Positions 7,477-16,255 of a stretch of DNA of 64,000 nucleotides are shown here, piece by piece; positions within the stretch are counted from its first letter, which is position 1; each line of letters opens with the position of its first letter. The notes under the pieces were generated by a model. The model was not told the origin of the DNA. It was given only the letters and a program-made list of their open reading frames with translations, and made no database searches. The translations under genes and the position numbers were made by a program. The DNA is from Halobacillus naozhouensis (GTDB lineage: Bacteria; Bacillota; Bacilli; Bacillales; Halobacillaceae): the NCBI RefSeq assembly GCF_029714185.1, contig NZ_CP121671.1:1178001-1242000 (forward strand). Reading direction: 5' to 3'.

Positions 7477-9650
7477 TGGTCTTTTTCCTCAGCACCCATT
7501 TCTTTTCCTAAGAGTACGATCGATTGATTGATCCTCCATACATAGTATAGATGGTGGACGAGGTCACTTTCGCTTCCGTTATGGGCAGGCGCGTATTGTT
7601 CGATCTGTTTTCTCTCTTCATTCATATTATATGTGACTCCGCTTCGGTCTCCTGTCGACATCATGTGAGTTAAAGTCTCTATATTGTACTTGAATTTATT
7701 CTCCATTGACGTAAAGACGGCCTCGAACTCTTGCGGATAAGTAAAATGCTTTTGATAAGAAGAGGCTAGCAGATGTTTCGCGTAATAGTTGGTCGCTGTG
7801 AAAATGGTGATCCATCGCGGAAGTTCTCGATGTCTTAAGGCTCCCGGTCGTTGAAGAAGTGATTTAGATTCGTCTTTGATCGCTTGAACCTTCTCATCCA
7901 TTTTAAAGGCAAGGTCCGCTAACTCCTTAATGTCCATAGGTTCATGAAAACTGCGAATGTACTGCGTAACGTATGAACTGAGTTCCTCAAGATAGTCATT
8001 AAAGGCTTCTGATACCTTTTCCATCGTTTTTTTGGGAAAAATCAAAGCCGCAATGGTTAGGGCAATGGCAGCTCCTGCAATGGTGTCAATCACGCGTGCG
8101 CCTAATAGAGTGAAGCTGATTCCGCCTAGTAATAGGTCATACATAAAAGCGATGAGCAATGTGATGAACATACTCATTAAGGTGTAAGATACAGCAAAAA
8201 TATAAAAGGATAAAAATACAACGATAAAAAGAAGAACAATTTCTATTACAGAATGTCCTGAAACAGCTTTGGCTAATATAAATCCAAGTACGGCTCCAAT
8301 GACTGTTCCTACTGATCGTTGCAAACCTTTCATATAAGTACGGCCAACTGTCTCTGTACCAAGCTGAACAATAAAGGTAGTTAGCAATACCCAGTAGGGC
8401 TGAACGGGTGAGATGATATGCCCGACAATAATTGCGATCGTGCCGGCAATTAACGACTGGTAGGCCTTCTTTGTAGATGGCTTTAACTTCTGACTTTCTT
8501 CTTCATCTTTGTCGTCCGTATCGCTCGTCTCATCTTTCTCTTTTGGTACATGTGTTTGACCTGATTGCAGTGACTGTTGGATGGCTAACGCTCCATTCGT
8601 TACATGTTTAGCAATCGATTCGATTCGACGTATTAAGTAGAGCCATCCCTCAGGTTGTGAATGTTGTCTCGCAAACAGATTGTTTATCATCTGGCGCAAC
8701 TCTTCGGTAGCTTCTTGAGCCACTGTAAGGTTTTGTACTTCATAATCTTGTGAAAGGACTTCTGCTTTGTGGAGGGCAGTAATGACCTTAATTAAGAGTT
8801 CTCGTAATTCTTTCGCTTCTAATGCCTCCCCCTTTTTCAACTGTTGGAGGGAGTCTGTCAGGGTTACAACGAGCATCGATGTATCAAATACATACAACCT
8901 TAACTGTGCTGTAGTAAGACCAGGCCAGACTTCTTTGACATCCTGGGTGTTAAGGTCTGTTGCGACATGACTTGCATATTCCCTGAGCTTGCTGACGTTA
9001 TATTGTAGTTTTTTTATACGAGAATCACTGGTCTTTGGGTCCTGAATGGTTTCAATTAAAAGACCGAACGTTAAGTTTGCCTGAATATGAAAAGAACGCA
9101 TGCTTCTTTTTAACAACTGGGCTGAATCTTTAAAAATGATAAAGTTATATAAGAAAGCGAAAGATGTCCCGATTACAATTCCTAAATAAAACCAGGGGAA
9201 TTGGCTAGGTGCCAGTCCTAAAAAAGAAGATAAATAAACAGTCATAAACCCAATCATGCCAAGGGAAAAATAGCGGCTCCCGAAACGTGAAAAGTAAAAT
9301 CCACAAAAAATAATCAGAATCATGAGAGCGGAGACTAGGTAAGCGTTCGAGGCTAACAAAGAACCTGCCGTCACTCCGCATGCAGCTGATACTCCCAGCA
9401 GCAAGGTGGTTACTTTCTTCTTCTCTTTAGTATCATCCATAACCGTCATAATACCGAGCATACCTGTGATTCCTGCCACAATAGCCGGCATCAGCGGAGG
9501 TTGTCCTAATAAACGCAGGACAAAGATAACGGTAACGACAGAGGAAATTAAACTAATTGTCGCTTTTCCAGCCTGATTGAGCCGTTTTCTGCCAGGGTCT
9601 GAGGCGAGAAAACGGCTGATCCAATAATTCTTTCTTTGTAATAGCTTCAA
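7464..9650 (-). CDS. FUSC-family (fusaric acid resistance-like) membrane protein
   Basis: A 728-residue protein with the duplicated FUSC layout: about six membrane helices in residues 20-180, a soluble helical region rich in charge (about 185-390, ending in a Lys/Asp/Glu-rich stretch), a second set of about six helices (about 395-540), and a soluble C-terminal domain. The second set contains PVQPYWVLLTTFIVQ, typical of FUSC/ArAE exporters of aromatic acids or other organic anions. The start is a TTG at 9650 with AGAGG about 12 bases upstream. It is monocistronic, with a strong terminator. Substrate is unknown. Confidence 0.8.
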   Translation of the reverse strand: MKLLQRKNYWISRFLASDPGRKRLNQAGKATISLISSVVTVIFVLRLLGQPPLMPAIVAGITGMLGIMTVMDDTKEKKKVTTLLLGVSAACGVTAGSLLASNAYLVSALMILIIFCGFYFSRFGSRYFSLGMIGFMTVYLSSFLGLAPSQFPWFYLGIVIGTSFAFLYNFIIFKDSAQLLKRSMRSFHIQANLTFGLLIETIQDPKTSDSRIKKLQYNVSKLREYASHVATDLNTQDVKEVWPGLTTAQLRLYVFDTSMLVVTLTDSLQQLKKGEALEAKELRELLIKVITALHKAEVLSQDYEVQNLTVAQEATEELRQMINNLFARQHSQPEGWLYLIRRIESIAKHVTNGALAIQQSLQSGQTHVPKEKDETSDTDDKDEEESQKLKPSTKKAYQSLIAGTIAIIVGHIISPVQPYWVLLTTFIVQLGTETVGRTYMKGLQRSVGTVIGAVLGFILAKAVSGHSVIEIVLLFIVVFLSFYIFAVSYTLMSMFITLLIAFMYDLLLGGISFTLLGARVIDTIAGAAIALTIAALIFPKKTMEKVSEAFNDYLEELSSYVTQYIRSFHEPMDIKELADLAFKMDEKVQAIKDESKSLLQRPGALRHRELPRWITIFTATNYYAKHLLASSYQKHFTYPQEFEAVFTSMENKFKYNIETLTHMMSTGDRSGVTYNMNEERKQIEQYAPAHNGSESDLVHHLYYVWRINQSIVLLGKEMGAEEKDQKTT

Positions 9651-9730
9651 TGTTTCATCAACCTCTTTAATAAGTATCGCTTTTTCTACTCTCCTAATCG
9701 TAAGTCTCCTTGCCGGTCAATTCAACTGTT

Positions 9731-9922
9731 TTAGCTTAAAAAACTGTGATAAATACCTGTGCTTAGCAGGTAGAGGGTAATTAGAGTAAACACGAGAAGG
9801 AGGGTGAAGAATTGTTTTTTTGACAAGGAAACGATCAGGGCATTATTTGGATCGAATACATAACTCCAAATATAAAGGCCAATTACGACAAGCATGACCA
9901 ACCCAATCGCTAAATTAATCAT
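9731..9922 (-). CDS. Small two-helix membrane protein
   Basis: A 63-residue protein starting MINLAIGLVML. It has two membrane segments (about 3-19 and 36-58) joined by a short polar loop. The longer frame starting at 9937 is unlikely because its codons 2 and 3 (AGG AGA) are themselves the ribosome site for the ATG at 9922. No family is recognised. It lies upstream of the FUSC gene on the same strand, 80 bases away. Confidence 0.6.
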   Translation of the reverse strand: MINLAIGLVMLVVIGLYIWSYVFDPNNALIVSLSKKQFFTLLLVFTLITLYLLSTGIYHSFLS

Positions 9923-10052
9923 GTGAACTCTCCTCATAAGAAATAATTTATGAAAATATAGAATAGTGTATAAATTGGCAGGAGAACTACTATACTAGTA
10001 ATAGATAGGGAAGAAAAGGTATGACTATTCGACAAAAATCGATAGATTCGTC

Positions 10053-10081
10053 TTGCATCCTCTGTATAGGGTTGTTATAAT
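10053..10081 (+). promoter_or_regulatory. Sigma-A promoter of the tRNA-Gly locus
   Basis: TTGCAT and TATAAT are separated by exactly 17 bases, 33 bases upstream of the broken tRNA-Gly. Confidence 0.7.
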
Positions 10082-10113
10082 TTGAATTACGGTTTTGAAA
10101 TAAGAATGAGTTT

Positions 10114-10144
10114 GCAGGTGTAGCTTAATGGTAAAACCTCAGCC
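10114..10144 (+). pseudogene. 5' half of a broken tRNA-Gly gene
   Basis: These 31 bases match the first 31 bases of the intact tRNA-Gly at 10258 at 28 positions (5' acceptor strand, D arm, start of anticodon stem). The match stops at CAGCC, exactly before the anticodon loop. The 3' half is replaced by unrelated sequence, although a TTCGAGT further on might be a relic of its T loop. The gene therefore cannot give a functional tRNA. Confidence 0.7.
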
Positions 10145-10257
10145 AAGAGCGATACTTCATTGAGTATGCTTCGAGTTGCCCGCCCCGATTAGCTTCTTTG
10201 AATGGGCTAGCAGAGGTAAGGGCATGTTAAAACGCGGTTAATGAAAACATATACCAT

Positions 10258-10331
10258 GCGGGTGTAGTTTAGTGGTAAAACCTCAGCCTTCCAAGCTGAT
10301 GACGAGGGTTCGATTCCCTTCACCCGCTCCA
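10258..10331 (+). tRNA. tRNA-Gly(UCC)
   Basis: A complete cloverleaf: acceptor GCGGGTG/CACCCGC, D arm with TAGTGGTA, anticodon loop CTTCCAA (anticodon TCC, Gly), T arm GAGGG/CCCTT around TTCGATT, discriminator T, and an encoded CCA at 10329-10331. It is transcribed from the promoter at 10053 together with the broken copy. Confidence 0.95.
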
Positions 10332-10377
10332 TGATTACCAATTGGGTAGGAAGCTATTATTACTAAATATGTGAGCC

Positions 10378-10422
10378 AACGCAGTGTTTCGTTTATTTAA
10401 CTAACGAAGCATTGCGTTTTTT
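10378..10422 (+). terminator. Terminator after tRNA-Gly
   Basis: AACGCAGTGTTTCGTT and AACGAAGCATTGCGTT form a long stem around a short AT loop, followed by six T. Confidence 0.85.
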
Positions 10423-10465
10423 AATGAAACTGATAGGATACATAGATAGTAAGGAGTGACGTGCT

Positions 10466-12172
10466 ATGAAAAAATTAAGAAGTATGCTGCAACAAATAGA
10501 CGGTAAGAGTTATAAAGGTTATAAGCAAATCCAGGGGCGTTATTTTTTTTCATCTTATGAGTTGATGATTGACTATGTTCAAGGGGATCCATTTGCGGCC
10601 CCTTCAAAAATCCGGCTACGCATCCCGGATAAAACACGTAAGATCGACAAGGAATGGACGTCGACGAGGAAGCGAAAGGTTTTTGCTGAAGATGTCGTGA
10701 CGAGAAAAGTAGCTGCAGTGATTGGCCAATCCAACTCTGATGTGCGCGGTTCGGGGAAAAGCGGCCTAGTTGCCATTGACCGGCCTGGGCAGGAAGTGTT
10801 AGAGCGGACAGCGGTCAGTTTTGAAAATGGGTACACAACTGTTTGCTTAACAGTTGGTCTGCCCGCAAACGGCCGCAGAATTAATGGAAAGCAGGCGGAG
10901 AAATTATTTTTCCAACTGCTTCCTGACCTCATAGAAAAGTCTGTTCTAAGTATAACAGATCAGGAAATAACAGAAGCGGTAAAATTAGCAGATCAGCATG
11001 AGGCGATTTTGAATAAAATGAAGGAAGCAGGCTACATTTCGTTTGTGGCAGATGGGGCTATTTTACCTCGTGCGAGCGGGGTAAGCGACAAACCGATGAA
11101 GGACGCGGTAGCTTTTCAAAGTCCTGAAGCCAACCGAATTTCGATTGATTTGCCGCACCGTGAACAGCCGCTGACAGGAATGGCGATTCGTAAAGGAATT
11201 GTGCTTATTGTTGGTGGAGGTTATCATGGAAAAAGTACGTTATTAAAAGCGATCGAGCGCGGGGTTTATCCGCATATTAAAGGGGACGGCCGCGAATATG
11301 TGGTGACAGATCCACAGGCTGTTAAAGTCAGAGCTGAAGATGGTCGTCAGGTGAGCAATGTTGACATTTCACCTTTTATTAAAAATCTGCCTCACGGCGT
11401 GGATACGACGCAATTTTCAACAGAGAATGCCAGTGGCAGTACTTCACAGGCCGCGAATGTGATTGAGGCGATTGAAGCTGGTGCAGATACGCTGTTAATC
11501 GATGAAGATACAAGTGCCACCAACTTCATGATTCGGGATGAGCGCATGCAGGAGCTTGTTGTTCGTGAGAAGGAACCGATCACCCCGTTTATTGATAAAA
11601 TAAGGCAGATGCGTGATGAACTTGATGTATCTACCATACTAGTGATGGGCGGCTCTGGAGATTATTTTCATGCGGCTGATGAAGTTATTATGATGGATCA
11701 ATATGTTCCACATCAGGTAACAGAGCAAGCCAAACAAATTGCAGCCAAATATCCAAGTAAACGAGAATCAGTAGCTGAGTCGTTTGGAACGCTGCCAGCC
11801 AGATCGTTTGAACCTCAATCCATTCAAGCGAGAAAAGGGAAGAAAGAGAAAGTGCAGGCGAAAGGCAGAACGCTCATTTTAATGGGAAGAACAGAAGTGA
11901 CGCTCGATGCTGTTGAACAACTGGTCGATACATCACAAACGAGATTAGTGGCCGATCTTTTGTTACATTTAGATAAAAAAGGTTGGTTAAAGCAGAAGCA
12001 GCCTTTACATGAACTGCTGAATAAAATTGACCAACAGCTTGATGAGCAGGGACTTGCATCGTTTGCTCCTTTTAAGGATCAGCATCCAGGGGAATTAGCA
12101 CGTCCCCGCCGGTTTGAAATTGCAAGTGCGCTTAATCGGCTGCGTACGGCTAAAGTAAACGATATAAGATAA
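10466..12172 (+). CDS. ABC-class ATPase (PF09818 family)
   Basis: A 568-residue soluble protein of the 'predicted ABC-class ATPase' family. It has an N-terminal alpha/beta domain (1-230), a Walker A IVGGGYHGKST around residue 250, a TTQFSTENASGSTSQAANV signature-like segment, LLIDEDTSATNFM as Walker B (around 345), and a C-terminal extension with a basic low-complexity stretch. There are no membrane helices, so it is not a transporter. Relatives are linked to RNA binding. Its ATG follows a good AAGGAGTGAC site, and queG starts 25 bases downstream, so the two are probably co-transcribed. Confidence 0.85.
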   Translation: MKKLRSMLQQIDGKSYKGYKQIQGRYFFSSYELMIDYVQGDPFAAPSKIRLRIPDKTRKIDKEWTSTRKRKVFAEDVVTRKVAAVIGQSNSDVRGSGKSGLVAIDRPGQEVLERTAVSFENGYTTVCLTVGLPANGRRINGKQAEKLFFQLLPDLIEKSVLSITDQEITEAVKLADQHEAILNKMKEAGYISFVADGAILPRASGVSDKPMKDAVAFQSPEANRISIDLPHREQPLTGMAIRKGIVLIVGGGYHGKSTLLKAIERGVYPHIKGDGREYVVTDPQAVKVRAEDGRQVSNVDISPFIKNLPHGVDTTQFSTENASGSTSQAANVIEAIEAGADTLLIDEDTSATNFMIRDERMQELVVREKEPITPFIDKIRQMRDELDVSTILVMGGSGDYFHAADEVIMMDQYVPHQVTEQAKQIAAKYPSKRESVAESFGTLPARSFEPQSIQARKGKKEKVQAKGRTLILMGRTEVTLDAVEQLVDTSQTRLVADLLLHLDKKGWLKQKQPLHELLNKIDQQLDEQGLASFAPFKDQHPGELARPRRFEIASALNRLRTAKVNDIR

Positions 12173-12196
12173 ATGGTTAGAAAGGAGGTAGTCAAG

Positions 12197-13330
12197 GTGG
12201 ACATTCGCACATTCAAAGAAGAAGTCGTTGCATACAGTAAAGAAGTTGGCATAGACAAAATCGGTTTTGCCTCTGTCGATGTATTTGGAGAACTGAAAGC
12301 AAGACTGAAGAGACAACAAGACCTTGGCTATCAATCCGGATTTGAGAAAGGTAGTCTTGAGGAGCGGACTGAACCGAATCGCTTGCTTCCAGGAGCTCAA
12401 TCGATCATTTCCGTTGCGCTTGCCTATCCTTCGAAAATGCACGATGCTCCCCGCAGTGTGAAAGGAGAACGGCGTGGGATTTTTTGTCGTGCTTCTTGGG
12501 GCAGGGATTATCATGATGTGCTGCGGGACCGTTTGCAGAAATTAGCTGCGTTTATTAAGGAACGTTTTCCAGAAGCAGAACTGTCTTCTATGGTTGATAC
12601 GGGCGAATTATCTGATCGAGCTGTGGCCGAACGTGCTGGGATTGGTTTTAGTGGAAAAAATAGTGCAATTATTACCGAAGAATTCGGCTCATACGTGTAT
12701 TTAGGCGAAATGGTGACGAACATTCCGTTTGAACCCGATGAACCAGTTGATGACAGTTGTGGGGATTGCAATATATGTGTAGATACGTGTCCAACTGGAG
12801 CACTTGTGGAGGGCGGTCAGCTGAATGCCCAGCGATGCATTGCCTTTTTAACGCAGACGAAAGATTTTCTTCCTGATGAATTTAGAACTAAACTCGGGAA
12901 CAGGTTGTATGGGTGTGATACCTGTCAGACGGTTTGTCCGAAAAACAGGAAGAAAGACTTTCATAATCATAAAGAATTTGAACCGGACCCAGAAGTGGCT
13001 AAACCAAAACTGATTCCATTGCTCTCGATTTCAAATCGTGAATTTAAAGAAAAGTTTGGCCCGGTGTCGGGATCATGGCGTGGGAAAAAACCAATTCAGC
13101 GAAATGCGATTCTGGCTCTAGCTCATTATAAAGACAAAACGGCAGTAGATGAGTTGATTCGCTTGATGAAAGATGATCCGAGACCTGTTATTAGAGGAAC
13201 AGCTGCTTATGGACTTGGGAAAATCGGAACAGCAGCATGCTACGCTGCCATTGAGGAAGCGCAAGCTGCAGAAGAAAATGAAGATGTGCTTTTTGAAATG
13301 GAAAAGGGCCTGCAATTTCAAAATCAATAA
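12197..13330 (+). CDS. queG: Epoxyqueuosine reductase QueG
   Basis: QueG is a cobalamin- and iron-sulfur-dependent enzyme that carries out the last step of queuosine synthesis in tRNA, reducing epoxyqueuosine to queuosine. The sequence shows DTGELSDRAVAERAG (the family's conserved DTGP-like active-site segment), two 4Fe-4S motifs (CGDCNICVDTCPTG and CDTCQTVCP) and C-terminal HEAT-like repeats (IQRNAILALAHY, VIRGTAAYGLGKIG). The GTG at 12197 lies 8 bases after AAAGGAGG; the longer frame from 12173 runs through that site and is rejected. B. subtilis queG (yhbA) is likewise next to yhbB and trmL. Confidence 0.93.
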   Translation: MDIRTFKEEVVAYSKEVGIDKIGFASVDVFGELKARLKRQQDLGYQSGFEKGSLEERTEPNRLLPGAQSIISVALAYPSKMHDAPRSVKGERRGIFCRASWGRDYHDVLRDRLQKLAAFIKERFPEAELSSMVDTGELSDRAVAERAGIGFSGKNSAIITEEFGSYVYLGEMVTNIPFEPDEPVDDSCGDCNICVDTCPTGALVEGGQLNAQRCIAFLTQTKDFLPDEFRTKLGNRLYGCDTCQTVCPKNRKKDFHNHKEFEPDPEVAKPKLIPLLSISNREFKEKFGPVSGSWRGKKPIQRNAILALAHYKDKTAVDELIRLMKDDPRPVIRGTAAYGLGKIGTAACYAAIEEAQAAEENEDVLFEMEKGLQFQNQ

Positions 13331-13400
13331 TATAGTATACCTTTTCATTTAGAGATAGATTATTGTATAATAGAAAAAAATGTTAATAAGGGGACTATCT

Positions 13401-13946
13401 ATGAATCATCCATCTTATTTGTATTATGACGTGTTTGATTCCCCTGTGGGCCCGATAACTGTGTTGGCTGATGACAAAGGGGTAAACCGGATTGATTATG
13501 GACAGTTTGAAGAACGAATAACATTTTACCAGGCATGGACGAAGAGGCATTTTTTAAGAGGTGAGTTTAAACAAGACGCCGAGCACCAATATGTGAAGCA
13601 AACTAAGATGGAGATTAATGAATACTTCAGTGGTGACCGTAAACAGTTTACAATTCCGCTTAATTGTTATGGTACATCTTTTCAAAGAAGTGTGTGGAGA
13701 GCACTGCTTTATAAGATCCCTCATGGCGAGGTGAAATCTTATAAGGAGGTTGCTGAAGTATTGCAGGCTCCAAAGTCAGTTCGGGCAGTAGGCGGTGCTG
13801 TCAACAAAAACCCTTTCTCTATCGTTGTTCCTTGTCACCGGGTGATTGGGAGTAATGGGAAGCTGGTAGGTTATGCTGGCGGATTAGATAAAAAGCAGAA
13901 GCTGCTGGAATGGGAAGGAAATCCACAGCTTCAGCAAGCTAAATAG
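13401..13946 (+). CDS. ogt: Methylated-DNA--protein-cysteine methyltransferase
   Basis: A suicide DNA repair protein that takes the alkyl group from O6-alkylguanine onto its own cysteine. The sequence shows the N-terminal domain (YYDVFDSPVGPITV), the helix-turn-helix part (GTSFQRSVWRALLYKIPHGE) and the active site PCHRVIGSNG followed by GYAGGLDKK. The ATG at 13401 has AAGGGGA 8 bases upstream; the longer frame from 13380 lacks a site. It has a terminator of its own, and a TATAAT at 13366 may be its -10 box. Confidence 0.93.
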   Translation: MNHPSYLYYDVFDSPVGPITVLADDKGVNRIDYGQFEERITFYQAWTKRHFLRGEFKQDAEHQYVKQTKMEINEYFSGDRKQFTIPLNCYGTSFQRSVWRALLYKIPHGEVKSYKEVAEVLQAPKSVRAVGGAVNKNPFSIVVPCHRVIGSNGKLVGYAGGLDKKQKLLEWEGNPQLQQAK

Positions 13947-13954
13947 TAGAATTT

Positions 13955-13987
13955 TTTAAAAAAGATGCGCCTGGCGCATCTTTTTTT
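13955..13987. terminator. Terminator after ogt
   Basis: AAAAAAGATGCGCC and GGCGCATCTTTTTTT form a near-perfect palindrome with A and T runs on either side. Confidence 0.85.
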
Positions 13988-14082
13988 GTGAGCGCAATAA
14001 GAGGAGAGTGAACATCGGCAAACAAAGCAATGCTCATGGTTTTAAATTTTCGCTCATAACTTAGTAAAAAGGGGCGATGTGA

Positions 14083-14940
14083 ATGGAAGCTTTAAAGAAG
14101 TACTGGGAAGACATCATGAAGCGGTTAATGGATCAGCAGGAGGAACCTTGGCTGGAACGCAAAGTTACAAACTTGCATGAAAGAGGACAGCAAGTTAAAC
14201 GTGCTACGTTCGGTGTAAAGCCTTATCATAGAGTGCGGTATGAGAATGATAGTAATATTTCATATATGTTGTCTTTGTCTCTCCTTATTAAAGATCGGCA
14301 GAATTATTACTTAGAAGAAGGGGTTTATCCATGTAAGGCATTTTTAAATGAGGGGAAGTTAATAAAACAGGTAACCGAAACTGAAACAAGTAGAGTTGGG
14401 GAAGAGCGGCTCGCGTCAGCCTTTATGAATAAGCATCAAGATCAGCGGCTTCCTTTCAAATATGATAGGAGGGCGGCTGTTCAGTATGCTGAACGATGGT
14501 GGGATAGTTACAATCCAGCTTACAAACATTTTGACGTAGATTGCACCAACTATGTTTCTCAATGCCTTCGTGCTGGCGGCGCTCCAATGTGGGGGCAGTC
14601 GAATCGTGGGAGGGGCTGGTGGTATTCAGGTTCTAGCTGGAGTTACAGTTGGGCTGTTGCCCACTCGCTTCGTTGGTACTTAAGCGGGGCAAGGCAAGGA
14701 TTGACAGCAAAAGAAGTAACAGATGCAGCTCTGCTATCACCAGGTGACGTCATTTGTTATGATTTCGAGGGAGATGGGCGTTTTGATCATAATACGATTG
14801 TAGTAAAAATGACAAGTAAAGGTCTGCCTTTAGTTAATGCCCATACGACTAACAGCCGGCACCGGTATTGGGATTATGAAGATTCTACAGCCTATACTCC
14901 CTCTATTCAATATAAATTTTTCAAGATAGGAGCAGAATGA
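14083..14940 (+). CDS. Amidase-domain protein, YhbB-like
   Basis: A 285-residue protein whose C-terminal half (about 125-280) is an Amidase_6-type domain: YDRRAAVQYAERWW, then DCTNYVSQCLRAGG with the likely catalytic Cys, then LSPGDVICYDFEGDGRFDHNTIV and NAHTTNSRHRYWDY, giving the His partners. Related NlpC/P60-like enzymes act on peptide or cell-wall amide bonds. The N-terminal half is a helical region of unknown role. There is no signal peptide, so a cytoplasmic or forespore-side location is likely. Its place between queG and trmL matches yhbB of B. subtilis. The substrate is unknown. Confidence 0.8.
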   Translation: MEALKKYWEDIMKRLMDQQEEPWLERKVTNLHERGQQVKRATFGVKPYHRVRYENDSNISYMLSLSLLIKDRQNYYLEEGVYPCKAFLNEGKLIKQVTETETSRVGEERLASAFMNKHQDQRLPFKYDRRAAVQYAERWWDSYNPAYKHFDVDCTNYVSQCLRAGGAPMWGQSNRGRGWWYSGSSWSYSWAVAHSLRWYLSGARQGLTAKEVTDAALLSPGDVICYDFEGDGRFDHNTIVVKMTSKGLPLVNAHTTNSRHRYWDYEDSTAYTPSIQYKFFKIGAE

Positions 14941-14952
14941 ATATGGTATAAT
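14923..14952 (+). promoter_or_regulatory. Possible promoter of trmL
   Basis: An extended -10 (TGGTATAAT, TATAAT at 14947-14952) lies just after the stop codon of the amidase gene. The -35 (TTCAAG region) is weak. Confidence 0.4.
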
Positions 14953-14988
14953 AGTCAGGTTGATTCTGTACACAACGAGGTGAACAAA

Positions 14989-15465
14989 ATGGCTAACCAT
15001 ATCGTATTATTTCAACCAGAAATCCCTGCAAATACAGGTAATATTGCTCGAACATGTCTAGCTACGGATACTCAGTTGCATTTGATTCGGCCGCTTGGCT
15101 TCTCAACGGATGACAAGATGCTTAAAAGAGCTGGTCTTGATTATTGGCATGATGTGACAATAAACTATTATGATTCAATTGAAGAGCTTTATGCATCGTA
15201 TCCGAACGGGGAATTTTACTATATTGAGAATTTTGGCACTCGGTCATATGCTGACTTTGATTTTAGCAATGAGGAACAAGAGTGGTTTTTCGTATTTGGA
15301 AGGGAATCAGATGGCATACCTATGGTGTTGCTGGAAGGATTAGAGGATCGCTGTTTGCGAATTCCTATGACGGAAAAAGTCCGGTCATTAAATTTAGCGA
15401 ACACAGCATCAATCATACTATTCAATGCTTTAAAACAGCAGAGTTTTCCTGGTTTAATTAAATAG
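14989..15465 (+). CDS. trmL: tRNA (cytidine/uridine-34-2'-O)-methyltransferase TrmL
   Basis: A SPOUT-class methyltransferase for the wobble base of tRNA-Leu. The 158-residue protein begins ANHIVLFQPEIPANTGNIARTC, the family's opening. It ends with the trefoil-knot motifs: FVFGRESDGIP, LRIPM and RSLNLANTASIILFNAL. The ATG at 14989 follows ACGAGGTG; the upstream GTG (14980) is part of that site. A bidirectional terminator follows 12 bases after the stop. It is the homologue of B. subtilis cspR/trmL. Confidence 0.93.
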   Translation: MANHIVLFQPEIPANTGNIARTCLATDTQLHLIRPLGFSTDDKMLKRAGLDYWHDVTINYYDSIEELYASYPNGEFYYIENFGTRSYADFDFSNEEQEWFFVFGRESDGIPMVLLEGLEDRCLRIPMTEKVRSLNLANTASIILFNALKQQSFPGLIK

Positions 15466-15476
15466 GATTTTTTCAT

Positions 15477-15513
15477 GAAAAAATCGCATCCCGGTCAGGG
15501 GTGCGATTTTGTA
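15477..15513. terminator. Bidirectional terminator between trmL and a tiny gene
   Basis: AAAAATCGCATCCC and GGGTGCGATTTT form the stem. It serves trmL on the plus strand and the 31-codon gene at 15520-15615 on the minus strand. Confidence 0.8.
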
Positions 15514-15519
15514 CATACA

Positions 15520-15615
15520 TTACTTTTTAGGTCTACCTGCTTTCGTGTCATATCCTGATGAAAAAATAGATACTAAGTACGTCACACAAACCAAAATAAT
15601 TAATGTTAATTTCAT
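15520..15615 (-). CDS. 31-residue membrane peptide
   Basis: A very short gene. On the minus strand the ATG follows AAAGGAGG with a 9-base gap. The peptide starts MKLTLIILVCVTYLVSIF, a single membrane helix, and ends in a basic, polar tail (TKAGRPKK). It stops just before the terminator at 15477. The strong ribosome site, the hydrophobic-then-basic composition and the shared terminator together argue that it is real. Function is unknown. Confidence 0.6.
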   Translation of the reverse strand: MKLTLIILVCVTYLVSIFSSGYDTKAGRPKK

Positions 15616-15816
15616 GTATGTCGGCCTCCTTTAAAGTCTATAAAGACAAGCATGCTGTTGTTTATTATACCCCATAACCTGATTAATGTGAATCGCTTGT
15701 CTATGGAATATCTTAAGAAATTACCAATGGCTGGGTTAAATGCCTACACAATAGGATTTTTCCCCACATAGATTGAAACGTAGGTGAATAACCAAGGTTG
15801 AAATGGAGGAATAGTA

Positions 15817-16140
15817 ATGGATCAGTACCAGCCCTATCCTTATCAGTATGGGTATTATGATGAGGAACATGCACGAATTGCTGATCAACAGATATTTGGA
15901 TATGAACACGGCTATGATGAAGATCGATTTTTTGGAGGACCTTTTTTCGGAGGTCCATTTGTAGGAGGATTCCTTGGTGGTTTGTTAGGAAGCGTCATCA
16001 TCCCGCCTGGGGGATATGGAGGATATTATGGTCCTGGTCCAGGACCTGGGCAAGGGCCTGGCTACGGTCCGGGATATGGATACGGCTATGAATATCCACC
16101 GCCATATGGACGTCCGCCTTATTATGGATCTCCATGGTAA
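15817..16140 (+). CDS. Gly/Tyr/Pro-rich coat-like protein
   Basis: A 107-residue low-complexity protein. It has a Tyr/Gln/Pro-rich start (MDQYQPYPYQYGYYDEEH), a small hydrophobic core of Gly/Phe repeats (FFGGPFFGGPFVGGFLGGLLG) and a tail of PG, YG and GYGP repeats. Composition matches spore coat or spore-surface proteins of Bacillaceae, but no family is certain. The ATG follows GGAGG. No sporulation promoter was identified with confidence. Confidence 0.6.
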   Translation: MDQYQPYPYQYGYYDEEHARIADQQIFGYEHGYDEDRFFGGPFFGGPFVGGFLGGLLGSVIIPPGGYGGYYGPGPGPGQGPGYGPGYGYGYEYPPPYGRPPYYGSPW

Positions 16141-16255
16141 AAATAGTTGCAATAGCCGTCGAATAGGCGGCTATTTTCTTATATTATGGTACAATATGTA
16201 TATATTATAAGACCAATTTATTGATATTAGGGTAATGAAAAGGAGAGTAGGTACT

